A stretch of DNA of 64,000 bases from PHAA01 sp034927445 (GCA_034927445.1 JAYFPZ010000003.1:124001-188000); one strand, 5' to 3'; counted from the first letter of the stretch, positions 16,678 through 25,331 are shown. Notes: a model not told the origin generated them from the letters alone. A program made the numbers and translations.

Positions 16678-16899
16678 CTATTTTTTAGGTCTAAAGAGGC
16701 TGTTCAGCCAGAACTCCAGGTTGGTGTTATTATCCAGTTGTTTGCCGATCTGATAACCGGCAAATATACAGAAGACTACGAAAATAGTCCGCCAAAAACC
16801 GAAACTTAGAAACAGGATGCTGGTTATCAGCCCCAAAGCGACACCAATAGTTTTTCCCCGGTGTTCAGTTAATATATAAGCTAATATTTTTTCAAACAT
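16678..16899 (-). CDS. DUF2273 small membrane protein
   Basis: The 73-residue protein has two hydrophobic segments (about 17-35 and 37-52) and a short C-terminal tail ending LNSLFRPKK. Its position between amaP and nusB, and the opening EHRGKTIGVALGLITSILFLSFGFWRT-like sequence, fit the DUF2273 family commonly encoded next to Asp23-family genes. TAGGAGG precedes the ATG. It probably joins the membrane-anchored Asp23 complex of envelope stress, but the exact role is unknown. Confidence 0.85.
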   Translation of the reverse strand: MFEKILAYILTEHRGKTIGVALGLITSILFLSFGFWRTIFVVFCIFAGYQIGKQLDNNTNLEFWLNSLFRPKK

Positions 16900-16907
16900 A
16901 CTGCCTC

Positions 16908-17438
16908 CTATCTGTTGCTGCCGGGGGTGAATTCATTAACCAACACCTTAATCTCAGCAACTTGAAGCCCTCCGGTTTTCTCCAGGTTCTCCCTGACGGC
17001 TTGCTGGAGCAATTGAGCAGTTTCGGGTACATTATGATCGGGATGAAACATAGCGTGAAGTTTGACTGTAACTCCGGCGGGATTGGGAATTACGGTCGGA
17101 ACCAACTCCTTTACCCCTTCCACCTGACGGCCCGCTTTCATAATAATAGCTTTGGCCGCAGCGATGCTGACGGATACTTCCCCCGCCATACCCTGCTCGA
17201 TTACAACGGCATCTACGCGCGGTGAAGTCTTTAAGCCCCACATCAGCATAAAAAAGGCCACAATCGCCAGAGCAACACCTATCCCGCCCAGGATAAGCGT
17301 ATGCAGCGGAGTCGAAGTAACCGCATGCAAATAATCCAGGGGGTATGTCCACCCTAGAGATATGGCAATTATGGCCGCAGCCAGCGCCAGCATCAAGAGG
17401 TTGTAGATAAATATAACCAAACGCCCTGCTAGTGGCAC
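16908..17438 (-). CDS. amaP: Alkaline-shock membrane anchor protein AmaP
   Basis: AmaP anchors Asp23-family proteins at the membrane. Two membrane helices at the N-terminus (about residues 5-28 and 45-68) are followed by a cytoplasmic, Asp23-like domain (EQGMAGEVSVSIAAAKAIIMKAG, then VKLHAMFHPDHNVPE). The start is set at GTG 17436-17438 because AAAGGAGAGG sits 5 nt upstream and the product then opens MPLAGRLVIFIYNLL, like other AmaP proteins. A longer frame begins at 17462. It lies between asp23 and the DUF2273 gene, the standard order. Confidence 0.88.
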   Translation of the reverse strand: MPLAGRLVIFIYNLLMLALAAAIIAISLGWTYPLDYLHAVTSTPLHTLILGGIGVALAIVAFFMLMWGLKTSPRVDAVVIEQGMAGEVSVSIAAAKAIIMKAGRQVEGVKELVPTVIPNPAGVTVKLHAMFHPDHNVPETAQLLQQAVRENLEKTGGLQVAEIKVLVNEFTPGSNR

Positions 17439-17465
17439 TTTTACCTCTCCTTTCCAAACCATATA

Positions 17466-17495
17466 GATAACCCCCTGCTGACACAGGGGGTTATC
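17466..17495 (-). terminator. Strong intercistronic hairpin between asp23 and amaP
   Basis: A 12-bp perfect stem (GATAACCCCCTG at 17466-17477 with its complement at 17484-17495) encloses a 6-nt loop. No T-run follows, so it may stabilise or attenuate the mRNA rather than end it fully. It would make asp23 more abundant than amaP. Confidence 0.5.
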
Positions 17496-17515
17496 ACCAT
17501 ACTCAATTCAAGAGA

Positions 17516-17923
17516 TTACTCTACCGGAATTTCCGATATCCCTTCAATATCCGGGGATGTTGCTTTCTTGGTCAAAACTGACACTACATGCACGTTTACG
17601 GCGGATACAGTCAACCCCGTCATAGATTCAACCGCCAGTTTAACTTCTTTCTGCACGTTTTCAGCAACTTTCGGTATAGCATAACCGTATTCAATTATTA
17701 TAAATATATCAATAATGGTTTGTTCCCCAGAAGCATCAACTTTGATACCCTTGCCCAGATTTTTCTTGCCCAATTTTTCTACCAGATCAGTTCCCCAGCC
17801 GCCACTCATAGAGGCGACGCCTTCAACTTCCACTGTAGCCAGACCGGCAACCGTAGAAACAACCTCATCTGCGATTCTAATTACACCCAGATCATTAGGG
17901 ATTTCCGGTTTAATATCATCCAT
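17516..17923 (-). CDS. Asp23/Gls24 family envelope stress protein
   Basis: The 135-residue protein has the DUF322 core: GVIRIADEVVSTVAGLATVEVEGVASMSGGW (residues ~13-43) and a C-terminal VSAVNVHVVSVLTKK. Such proteins form abundant filaments at the membrane and bind AmaP. GGAGGTGG precedes its ATG. It heads the asp23-amaP-DUF2273 group and is separated from accC by the inverted-repeat element at 18015-18233. Confidence 0.93.
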   Translation of the reverse strand: MDDIKPEIPNDLGVIRIADEVVSTVAGLATVEVEGVASMSGGWGTDLVEKLGKKNLGKGIKVDASGEQTIIDIFIIIEYGYAIPKVAENVQKEVKLAVESMTGLTVSAVNVHVVSVLTKKATSPDIEGISEIPVE

Positions 17924-18014
17924 TTTTCCACCTCCGCTAAAATTATATTATTATGCTGTTATTTTACCAGACCGTATTATCTTTAACAATCTTTCTATAT
18001 TCCCTTTGCTTGGA

Positions 18015-18233
18015 CTAGTACCCTGTTAACCCTAATTCTATATCTTCTTGTCGGTCAAATTTCCGCATGGCTCGTTGTCGTTAATCACAATACTTCCAGT
18101 ATTATTACTCAATCCTCCGACGCCCACGGACGGGCTAGTGCAGCGATGCCAGGAGGGCAAGGAGCTGCCGCCTTGCCCTGCAAAAATCTGTCTCGACAAA
18201 TAATATACAGACTTAGGATTTACAGGGTACTAG
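18015..18233. mobile_element. MITE-like element with ~29-bp imperfect terminal inverted repeats
   Basis: Positions 18015-18043 are inverted at 18205-18233 with four mismatches. Both ends carry CTAG then TACCCTGT, then AA and CCTAA. CTAG on both sides could be a 4-bp target duplication. The interior (~160 bp) is non-coding, is GC-richer in its centre and contains a GGGCAAGG/CCTTGCCC hairpin at about 18156-18178. The right end carries the stop codon of accC (TAG, complement of 18230-18232), so the element sits exactly at the end of that gene. Confidence 0.7.
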
Positions 18234-19576
18234 ATATTGTTCATGCGTCTTTGAATGAAGTTGGTATAAACCTCTCCTTTTTGGAAGAACGCATTATCCA
18301 GGACTTTTTTATGGAACGGTATGGTGGTGGCGACATTGGTGACCGTAAATTCATCCAAAGCCCGTTTCATTCTGGCTATAGCTTCTTCGCGGTCTCTTCC
18401 CCATACAATCAGTTTGGCCACCATGGAATCATAAAACGGGGGAATGTTGTAGCCGGTATAAACACATGAATCTACGCGAATTCCCGGTCCGCCCGGCGGG
18501 AGGTACATGGCTACCATCCCGGGTGAAGGGCGAAAATCATTGTCGGGATCTTCCGCATTAATCCTGCACTCAATCGCACATCCGTTGATTTGGATATCCT
18601 CCTGGCGGTAACTGAGTTTTTCCCCGGCGGCTATGCGTATTTGTTCTTTGATTATGTCAATCCCGGTGACCATTTCGGTAACCGGGTGCTCCACCTGTAC
18701 CCGGGTGTTCATTTCAATAAAATAAAAATTTTTATGCTTGTCAACCAGGAATTCCACCGTACCCGCGCTCCAGTAGCCGGCCGCCCTGGCTGCCTTTACC
18801 GCCACCGCCCCCATCTGGGCTCTGAGTTCGGGATCAATAAAAGAGGAGGGTGATTCTTCCAGGAGTTTTTGATGACGACGCTGCAGCGAGCAGTCTCTTT
18901 CCCCCAGGTGGATTATATTCCCGTATTCATCCCCCAAAATCTGTATCTCTATGTGCCGGGGCTCCTCTATGTATTTTTCGATGTAAACTTCATCATTGCC
19001 AAATGCTGCCCCGGCCTCCATCCTGGCCATGCCCAGGGCTTCTCTGAGGGACGATTTGCTGTGGGCCAGACGCATCCCGCGTCCTCCTCCTCCCGCCGAA
19101 GCCTTGATAATTACAGGATAGCCGATGGTATCAGCCAGCCCGACGGCTTCTTCCAGGCTTCCTGCCGCCCCGTCACTCCCGGGGACAACGGTTACCCCTA
19201 CTGATTTAACCAGCTCTTTAGCTTTGACCTTATCCCCCATCAAATCAATTACCCGGGATGAAGGCCCAATGAATTTTATCTTATTCGTCTCACACAACTC
19301 GGCAAAATATGCATTTTCAGCCAGAAACCCATAGCCGGGATGTATGGCTTCAGCTCCCGAATTCAACGCGGCCGATATGATATTGGAAATGTGCAGATAA
19401 CTTTGATTAGCCGGTGCACCGCCAATACAAACTGCCTCGTCGGCCATTTTAACGTGCAAGTTCTCTTTATCCGCTTGCGAGTACACAGCCACCGTGGCAA
19501 TGTTTAATTCCCGGCAGGCTCTGATAATCCGCAGGGCGATTTCACCCCGGTTGGCAATCAAGACCTTGGCAAACAA
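18230..19576 (-). CDS. accC: Biotin carboxylase (acetyl-CoA or pyruvate carboxylase subunit A)
   Basis: This ATP-grasp enzyme carboxylates the biotin of a carrier protein using bicarbonate. The N-terminus FAKVLIANRGEIALRIIRACREL is the family hallmark. GGGGRGM forms the ATP glycine loop, and EMNTRVQVEHPVTEM with the MNxRxQVEH motif is the catalytic core. Length 448 matches AccC (about 449). The start is TTG 19574-19576 after GGGGTGG. It lies 10 nt after a carboxyltransferase-AccB fusion, so it may serve pyruvate carboxylase (PycA), acetyl-CoA carboxylase, or both. Its stop codon is in the end of the downstream element. Confidence 0.94.
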   Translation of the reverse strand: MFAKVLIANRGEIALRIIRACRELNIATVAVYSQADKENLHVKMADEAVCIGGAPANQSYLHISNIISAALNSGAEAIHPGYGFLAENAYFAELCETNKIKFIGPSSRVIDLMGDKVKAKELVKSVGVTVVPGSDGAAGSLEEAVGLADTIGYPVIIKASAGGGGRGMRLAHSKSSLREALGMARMEAGAAFGNDEVYIEKYIEEPRHIEIQILGDEYGNIIHLGERDCSLQRRHQKLLEESPSSFIDPELRAQMGAVAVKAARAAGYWSAGTVEFLVDKHKNFYFIEMNTRVQVEHPVTEMVTGIDIIKEQIRIAAGEKLSYRQEDIQINGCAIECRINAEDPDNDFRPSPGMVAMYLPPGGPGIRVDSCVYTGYNIPPFYDSMVAKLIVWGRDREEAIARMKRALDEFTVTNVATTIPFHKKVLDNAFFQKGEVYTNFIQRRMNNI

Positions 19577-19586
19577 ACAACCACCC

Positions 19587-21494
19587 CTAGTCTTTATTAA
19601 TTAAAAACATCACCTGATCGTATTCAACCGCCTCGGCGTTCTCCACCGCTATATCTACTATGGTCCCGTCATATTCCGATTTAATTTCATTCATAAGCTT
19701 CATGGCCTCAACTATACAGAGGGTCTGCCCTTTGCTGACATGATCGCCGATCTTGGCGAAAGGTTCAGCATCCGGGGATGACGCACTGTAAAAAGTTCCA
19801 ACCATGGGGGCATTTACACTGACAATATTCTCATCAGTCAGGGCCGGCTCGGCTTTTTCCAGCACGGGCAGGTCGGCGGCCGTACCTGCAGCCGGGACGG
19901 ACTTGGGTTCACTACTAGATTTGACCGCTTTTCTAAGGTTTATCCGGAAATCATCCTTCTGCAATTCCAGCTCGGAAATTGTACTCCGGTCAAGGAGCAT
20001 TATCAACTCACGAATCTCTTCCAAATTCATTTCTTCATCTCCCCTGATAATCGGTGTCTTTTTAATTTTCGGAGCCTGTTGGGGAGCGGCGTCCCGGCCG
20101 GGCTCAATAACAGCTTGAATTACTTCATCCCCTGGCACAATCTGGGGCAGGTCCTCATTATCCCTTGCTTTCATGTATTCGAAGAATTTTAAGGCAACCT
20201 GGGGAAACAGAATATAGGTAAGAATATCCTCATCTTTATCCGATATATTGAGCATTTCCTGTTTGCCCTTCTCCCAACCCGGACTAAGCAAATCAGCGGG
20301 GCGTACGGTAATAATCTCAGTATCCCCAATAATCTTGGCACTTATATCCTGGTCAATCGGGGCGGGGGGGCTGCCGTACAGCCCGCGCACGTAATCTTTT
20401 ACTTCCCCCGGACACAACTTATAGCGCTCCCCCAGCAAAACGTTGAGAACGGCCTGAGTACCAATAATCTGGCTGGTGGGTGTGACCAGCGGCGGATAAC
20501 CCAGATCTTTGCGGACCCGAGGTATTTCTTCCAGCACCTCATCCAGGCGGTTGGAGGCTTTCTGCTCTTCCAACTGGGAAACAAAGTTGGAAATCATGCC
20601 GCCCGGAACCTGGTGCTCAAAAACCTTCATATCGGAGATCTTGGTAACGCCTCGCTCAAACCCTTTGTGGGTGCGGATCTGCTCAAAATGAGTAGCAATC
20701 TCAAACAGATCATGCATATTCAGACCGGTATCCCATTCCGACCCCTGCAGGGCCCTTACAATAGTCTCCACCGGTGGCTGGGACGAGCCAAAGGCCATGG
20801 GAACACTGGCCGTATCAATAATATCAACTCCGGCCTCGGCCGCCTTGATGCATGACACCACCGCCAATCCCCCGATATAATGAGTGTGCAGCTGAATGGG
20901 AAGTCCCACCTTCTCCTTTAACAGTTTGACCAGATCATAAGATACATAAGGCGATAATAATCCCGCCATATCCTTTATGCAAATGGAGTCGGCCCCCATG
21001 GCTTTAAGATTCAAGGCTGTTTCCACAAAATGCTCCATAGTATGCACCGGACTGGTCGTATATACCAGACAGGCCTGCACGTGCTGGCCTGTTTTCTTGG
21101 CAGCCCGCATGCAGGTCTCCAGGTTGCGGATATCGTTTAGGGCATCAAATACCCTGAATATTTCAATACCGTTTTCAGCGGCTTTCTCAACAAACTTCTC
21201 CACCACGTCGTCGGGATAATGGGCATAGCCCACCAACGACTGGCCCCGCAGCAGCATCTGCAGCTTGGTTTGGCGTATATGCTTGCGGATAAACCTGAGT
21301 CTCTCCCATGGATCCTCCATCAAATAGCGGATGCAAACATCAAAAGTGGCTCCGCCCCATACCTCCAAGGAATGATAACCGATATTATCCAGCTTGTCTA
21401 AGACCGGACGCATGTCAGCGGTGGTCATCCGGGTGGCCCAAAGGCTCTGATGACCGTCGCGCAGGCTGGTATCGGTAATCTTTATTCTACTCAT
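19587..21494 (-). CDS. Carboxyltransferase (pyruvate carboxylase B/oxaloacetate decarboxylase alpha type) fused to AccB biotin carrier
   Basis: Residues ~1-270 are an HMGL-like TIM barrel starting MSRIKITDTSLRDGHQSL, with the catalytic-lysine motif CIKDMAGLLSPY and metal ligands in LHTHYIGG. Residues ~280-475 are the conserved PYC/OadA carboxylase domain. From M489 the sequence reads MNLEEIRELIMLLDRS, the usual N-terminus of a separate AccB protein, and ends in a biotinyl domain with VEAMKLMNEI (biotinylated Lys). It would transfer CO2 between biotin and pyruvate/oxaloacetate. ATG 21492-21494 follows GGGGGTG. Position between spoIIIAH and accC is where other Firmicutes keep a plain accB, so this looks like a gene fusion. 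Confidence 0.88.
   Translation of the reverse strand: MSRIKITDTSLRDGHQSLWATRMTTADMRPVLDKLDNIGYHSLEVWGGATFDVCIRYLMEDPWERLRFIRKHIRQTKLQMLLRGQSLVGYAHYPDDVVEKFVEKAAENGIEIFRVFDALNDIRNLETCMRAAKKTGQHVQACLVYTTSPVHTMEHFVETALNLKAMGADSICIKDMAGLLSPYVSYDLVKLLKEKVGLPIQLHTHYIGGLAVVSCIKAAEAGVDIIDTASVPMAFGSSQPPVETIVRALQGSEWDTGLNMHDLFEIATHFEQIRTHKGFERGVTKISDMKVFEHQVPGGMISNFVSQLEEQKASNRLDEVLEEIPRVRKDLGYPPLVTPTSQIIGTQAVLNVLLGERYKLCPGEVKDYVRGLYGSPPAPIDQDISAKIIGDTEIITVRPADLLSPGWEKGKQEMLNISDKDEDILTYILFPQVALKFFEYMKARDNEDLPQIVPGDEVIQAVIEPGRDAAPQQAPKIKKTPIIRGDEEMNLEEIRELIMLLDRSTISELELQKDDFRINLRKAVKSSSEPKSVPAAGTAADLPVLEKAEPALTDENIVSVNAPMVGTFYSASSPDAEPFAKIGDHVSKGQTLCIVEAMKLMNEIKSEYDGTIVDIAVENAEAVEYDQVMFLINKD
20028..20045 (-). 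promoter_or_regulatory. accB: Internal ribosome site and ATG that could yield free AccB
   Basis: Inside the fusion gene, AGGGGAG (20039-20045) lies 8 nt before ATG (20028-20030), exactly at the start of the AccB-like part. Translation from here would give a 147-residue protein, the normal length of stand-alone biotin carboxyl carrier protein. Confidence 0.5.
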
Positions 21495-21515
21495 TTTACA
21501 CCCCCAGTAAGTAAA

Positions 21516-21539
21516 CGGCGCGCAATTCGCGCATTGAAT
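21516..21539. repeat. Short fragment related to the structured leader repeat
   Basis: GCGCGCAATTCGCGC followed by ATTGAAT matches the 3' end of the leader repeat at 27229-27258, minus a short segment. It lies upstream of the carboxyltransferase gene on the opposite orientation. Confidence 0.4.
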
Positions 21540-21557
21540 TATAAGGTCTCTATATAA

Positions 21558-21587
21558 AACATACTCAGGCCTATGACCTGAGCATGT
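21558..21587 (-). terminator. Hairpin after spoIIIAH, probable terminator
   Basis: AACATGCTCAGG pairs with CCTGAGTATGTT around a 7-nt loop (minus strand, one mismatch), followed by TTATAT. It separates the sporulation operon from the carboxylase genes, so the latter likely have their own promoter. Confidence 0.6.
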
Positions 21588-21663
21588 TATTAATACAGCG
21601 ATATTTCCATTATATGAATTAAAGCCATTTAAATCAACGTTTTTACGGGATGTATACAAACCG

Positions 21664-22206
21664 CTAGGGCTGGAGTTTAACCACTGATATGGATTTTCCG
21701 GTATTTCCAGTGGCTACACCGACGGTTTTCTTAATAGCTTCCTGTTGGACCGCAGCCAGATTGCCGCTTTCCACCATGACTGAAATATTGGTATCGGTAA
21801 CTACCACCGCGCAATCCTGGAAGCCCTGCGACTTGATCATGGCTTCAGCCTGCATCTCCTTTTCTTCCCGATCAGCCAGACTGACCAGCTTGAGATTGGC
21901 CGCTTCACGCGCCTTGGCCGAAGCGGTCGAGTTGCTGCTGATTTCCCTAAGCAGGCTCATTTCTTTACTGCGCACCCTTTCCCTTTCCATGCGGTATTCT
22001 GCCAGAAACCCGCTTTCCTGCACTTCAGTCAGGGGCGGACTGACAACTGTATTACTGCTGGTATCGGCCGGTTCGGCCGCCGTTTTACCGGTGGGAACGG
22101 AGGTTGTTTTCAGGCTATAATTGACAAGACCTATACAGATTAAAGGGATAACAACTATGGCCGCAATTATTGCCAGCAGTTTGACCCGATTCATACTGAT
22201 AATCAT
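21664..22206 (-). CDS. spoIIIAH: Stage III sporulation protein AH
   Basis: SpoIIIAH is the mother-cell membrane protein whose outer domain binds forespore SpoIIQ to form the feeding-tube channel. One N-terminal membrane helix (about 8-30) is followed by a helical linker (ERERVRSKEMSLLREISS) and a YscJ/FliF-like ring-building domain ending GKSISVVKL. Length 180 is typical. GGAAAGGAG precedes the ATG, and the gene overlaps spoIIIAG by 4 nt. It is last in the operon. Confidence 0.93.
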   Translation of the reverse strand: MIISMNRVKLLAIIAAIVVIPLICIGLVNYSLKTTSVPTGKTAAEPADTSSNTVVSPPLTEVQESGFLAEYRMERERVRSKEMSLLREISSNSTASAKAREAANLKLVSLADREEKEMQAEAMIKSQGFQDCAVVVTDTNISVMVESGNLAAVQQEAIKKTVGVATGNTGKSISVVKLQP

Positions 22207-22787
22207 GGCTGCTCTCCTTTCCGGGCTACAACCCGTACCTGATAGGGTGAAATATTTAACAGCGTGGTGGTGGCATCGGTAAGCTGTTCCTTAACTCTGC
22301 TGTCCTGTGCTCCTTCCGCCACCACCAGCACCCCCACCACCTGGGGAGCACTGTCTTCCACCAATAGCGCCGACCCACCGGATATGGCTATATCACTGCT
22401 CTGGTTCTCCTCGATTATTGTCCTGGTACCACTGCTGCTGGCTGATTCCTTAGTTTCCCGTTTATCATCCTTGGTATTGCGGGCATAACTTTTGAGCCCG
22501 TCCGAACTCAGGGTAATGCTCACCTGTACTTGTCCGGCGCCATCCACCTGCGCAAGAATAGCCTCCAACTCGGCGGCCAAATCAGCCTTGGCCTGGACCA
22601 CTCCTACCTCGGTCTGCAGGGCGGAAGCCGTTGTTTCCACCGGGGAATTGCTTTTCTGCGGCCACAAAATAGTTAGCAGCCCCAGGCAAATAACTATGGC
22701 TACAGTCAGGTAGTTAGCCTTTTTACCCCAGCTTCCCCAGAGACCCTTTTCAGAACTCGAAACTTTCCTTTTCCATTCATCCAACAC
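22203..22787 (-). CDS. spoIIIAG: Stage III sporulation protein AG
   Basis: The 194-residue protein has a membrane helix at about 26-42 and a C-terminal ring-building domain (GAGQVQVSITLSSDGLKSYA, then APQVVGVLVVAEGAQD). In B. subtilis it forms a large ring in the channel between mother cell and forespore. The start is the GTG at 22787 after GGGGGG. It sits 3 nt after spoIIIAF. Confidence 0.93.
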   Translation of the reverse strand: MLDEWKRKVSSSEKGLWGSWGKKANYLTVAIVICLGLLTILWPQKSNSPVETTASALQTEVGVVQAKADLAAELEAILAQVDGAGQVQVSITLSSDGLKSYARNTKDDKRETKESASSSGTRTIIEENQSSDIAISGGSALLVEDSAPQVVGVLVVAEGAQDSRVKEQLTDATTTLLNISPYQVRVVARKGEQP

Positions 22788-22790
22788 CGC

Positions 22791-23375
22791 TTAACCCCCC
22801 TCAAAAATAATCTCTATATCTTCAGCCTTCATGCCATACAGATTGCCCATAACCTGCTGTATTTTAAGCTCGATTTGTTCACGTTCAGCTGAACTCAACT
22901 CCTCCAAGCCATTGGAAAATACATCTACCTGATCGTTCTCATCCCGGCTGCTGTTTGCACCCGGCCTCACCATTAACTTTACTTTTGCCGGACTGCCGTT
23001 CCGGTCTACCTCAAGCTCGGTCTGCACCTCCCCGACTCCCGGGACCAACAGGGCTACAGCCGATATTTGTCCCTCCATTTTCTCTTTCATAATGGCGTTG
23101 CTCTGATCCATAATTTGCTGCTCAATTTTTTGACCGCCATCGGTTATAGCTTGAGTGTTTTTCTCAGCAACACTGTCATCCCAGACGGAGACCTGAAAAC
23201 TCTTGTCATCGTAAATATAACTCAAGGCGGGATTCAATATGGCAATTAAGAGAAATAGCCCTATAGCGAATCGTACAAACGGTTTTATGTTGCCCTCGGG
23301 AAGCATGATCTCCAGAAAACTGGACATGATTATTATCACCAACAGATTTCTGACTATCTCGGCGATTATATCCAT
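22791..23375 (-). CDS. spoIIIAF: Stage III sporulation protein AF
   Basis: The 194-residue protein has two N-terminal membrane helices (about 7-24 and 33-51) separated by a LPEGNIKPFVRFAIGL segment typical of SpoIIIAF, then a soluble domain with a ring-building-like fold. AAGGAGGGG precedes the ATG. It is co-transcribed with the other spoIIIA genes and contributes to the mother-cell side of the SpoIIIA-SpoIIQ complex. Confidence 0.92.
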   Translation of the reverse strand: MDIIAEIVRNLLVIIIMSSFLEIMLPEGNIKPFVRFAIGLFLLIAILNPALSYIYDDKSFQVSVWDDSVAEKNTQAITDGGQKIEQQIMDQSNAIMKEKMEGQISAVALLVPGVGEVQTELEVDRNGSPAKVKLMVRPGANSSRDENDQVDVFSNGLEELSSAEREQIELKIQQVMGNLYGMKAEDIEIIFEGG

Positions 23376-23386
23376 GTAACCCCTCC

Positions 23387-24583
23387 TTAGCGCAGCATGG
23401 TCAGGTTGTTAGACATACCGGCTAAAATAGTGATCATAATAAAGAACATAAATCCCACCGAAGCGGTGGCTGCCATCAGCAGCATCAGGTGCGTGCTCAT
23501 GACCTCCAGAATGGCCGCGGTTTTATGGTCTCCCATCGGTTCGACGATAGCTCCCACCAGCTTATAGATCAGACCCAGGGCCGCTATTTTTATAATGGGG
23601 AAAATAATAATTCCCATAATAATCAGAACCCCGAATATGCCCATAGCATCCTTTAACATGACCACATATCCGGCCGCCACCTCAATCGTATCCCCCACCA
23701 TCTTGCCGACCACGGGGATGGCGTTGTCAGTTATAAAACGAGTGGTGCGCAGAGCTACTTTGTCCAAAACCGACGCGTAGAGTGCCCTCAAGGTAACCAG
23801 GCCCACAAAAATCGTAAGGAAGAAACCCAATGATATCTGGGCGATCTGGGTGCAAAACTTGGCCATTCGCTCAACCTTGACGGTTTCTGAAACATGGTTG
23901 GCCAGACTGAGCAGGGCCGACATAATTATCAAAGGAAACACGATTACCTTAATGGCATGGGCAAAGGCGGAAGCCGCCGTCATCAGTATCGGAAAAAGCA
24001 TCGCGGCTGAATTCACATTGCCGAGACCGGCGACCAGCATCATCATAGGCGGCAGCATACTGACCATAAAATCAGCCATATTGTCTATAGTCTGATGCCC
24101 TATACTCAGCGCTACTTTAAAGGACCCCAAAGCCAAGGCGCATAAAGCCAGGAAACAGACCATATAGGATATCTTGCCTACCCCCGTTCCGAAAGAACTC
24201 TGGAGATTTATCAATAAAGCGGACAGCACCGATAAGATGATTAATTTGGATAAAAGACTGGAATTAGCTACTATTTCCTTGAACAGATAGCGGATCAGTC
24301 CCTCGGCTACCTGTTTAAAATCAAGCTTCCAGTTGCCTTGGGCAAAATCAGCCATCCATTCCTTTACCGACTTGTTCTGCAGGAAAAGGTTCTCCTCTCC
24401 GTCCATCTGGCTCTTAAACTCTTCCAGGGACTGAAGATCCAGGTTGTCCATGGCATCCTGCCAGGAAAAAGCCGGTTCGCTTTCATCGGCGGGGGCGGCT
24501 GCCGTATATCCCGGCAGGCCCAGCACCACTACCAGCATGATAAAAACTATGCTTAATCTTCTCACCTGCAACAACTCGCTCAT
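23387..24583 (-). CDS. spoIIIAE: Stage III sporulation protein AE
   Basis: The 398-residue protein has a signal-peptide-like start (LSIVFIMLVVVLGLPGYTAAAPA), an outer segment and then about seven membrane helices (about 110-395). It is thought to form the transporter-like core of the SpoIIIA complex. SMLPPMMMLVAGLGNVNSAAMLFP is a well-conserved stretch. It begins 6 nt after spoIIIAD. Confidence 0.94.
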   Translation of the reverse strand: MSELLQVRRLSIVFIMLVVVLGLPGYTAAAPADESEPAFSWQDAMDNLDLQSLEEFKSQMDGEENLFLQNKSVKEWMADFAQGNWKLDFKQVAEGLIRYLFKEIVANSSLLSKLIILSVLSALLINLQSSFGTGVGKISYMVCFLALCALALGSFKVALSIGHQTIDNMADFMVSMLPPMMMLVAGLGNVNSAAMLFPILMTAASAFAHAIKVIVFPLIIMSALLSLANHVSETVKVERMAKFCTQIAQISLGFFLTIFVGLVTLRALYASVLDKVALRTTRFITDNAIPVVGKMVGDTIEVAAGYVVMLKDAMGIFGVLIIMGIIIFPIIKIAALGLIYKLVGAIVEPMGDHKTAAILEVMSTHLMLLMAATASVGFMFFIMITILAGMSNNLTMLR

Positions 24584-24589
24584 TCGTTA

Positions 24590-24979
24590 TTATCCGGGCA
24601 TAAGTTCCATAAGGGATTCTAAAATGGCTACCAGGATAGGCAAGGCCATTACGGCTATGATTATCTTGGCAGCAAATTCGATTTTCTTGGCCACCGCTTG
24701 TTCGCCGGCATCCTGGCATATCACCGCAGCAAACTCCCCCAAATAGGCTACCCCCATAATTTTCAGGATAGTTCCCAAAAAGAAGTTGTTAATCCCTGCT
24801 CTCCGGGTGAGTTCCTGCATAACCTCAATTATGGATGCCAGTTTTCCCATCATGGATAGAAATACCACCACCCCGAATACGAGGCTTAAAAGAATGGCCA
24901 TGACCGGTTTCTCCTGCCTTAATACCAGCAGAAATATGGTGGTAATTATGGCTAGTCCAATGACTTGAGTGATTTCCAT
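24590..24979 (-). CDS. spoIIIAD: Stage III sporulation protein AD
   Basis: The 129-residue protein has four predicted membrane helices (about 4-18, 27-45, 60-85, 100-124). MEITQVIGLAIITTIFLLVLRQEKP is a typical opening. Together with SpoIIIAC it forms the small membrane part of the complex. It lies 30 nt after spoIIIAC. Confidence 0.92.
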   Translation of the reverse strand: MEITQVIGLAIITTIFLLVLRQEKPVMAILLSLVFGVVVFLSMMGKLASIIEVMQELTRRAGINNFFLGTILKIMGVAYLGEFAAVICQDAGEQAVAKKIEFAAKIIIAVMALPILVAILESLMELMPG

Positions 24980-25009
24980 AGCCTTGGCCCCCTCCCAGCG
25001 CCAGTTGTT

Positions 25010-25204
25010 CTAGAGATTAAATACCGAACGCACCGTAGTGAAGAGCTGGTTCATCAGCTGCACCACCATAATCAGTACGATAACTACGCCGGCCAGAGTC
25101 AGCATTTCTGCCTGCTCCTGTTTCTGGGCCTGTTTCAAGACTATACATAACACCGATATCAGAATACCTATACCGGCTATGCGAAAGAGTATATCAATAT
25201 TCAT
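25010..25204 (-). CDS. spoIIIAC: Stage III sporulation protein AC
   Basis: The 64-residue protein has two membrane helices (about 5-23 and 33-52) joined by the conserved LKQAQKQEQAEMLTLAGVV segment. ATG follows GGGGGAG. Length and sequence match SpoIIIAC. Unusually, 127 nt separate it from spoIIIAB. Confidence 0.93.
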   Translation of the reverse strand: MNIDILFRIAGIGILISVLCIVLKQAQKQEQAEMLTLAGVVIVLIMVVQLMNQLFTTVRSVFNL

Positions 25205-25331
25205 CCCGCTCCCCCTCTCAGTGGATGTGTTTCGACGATTCCATACATACTAATTGGTTAACCCTTGACTCAACATTCATATGCAGAGCGAATACAATTT
25301 AGGTATGGTCGGTAGATTAATTTGCGCAAGT

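Noticed and set aside
21495..21664. T-box or other riboswitch before the carboxyltransferase gene
   Set aside because: No TGGNACCGCG box; the only hairpin is a terminator-like one after spoIIIAH.
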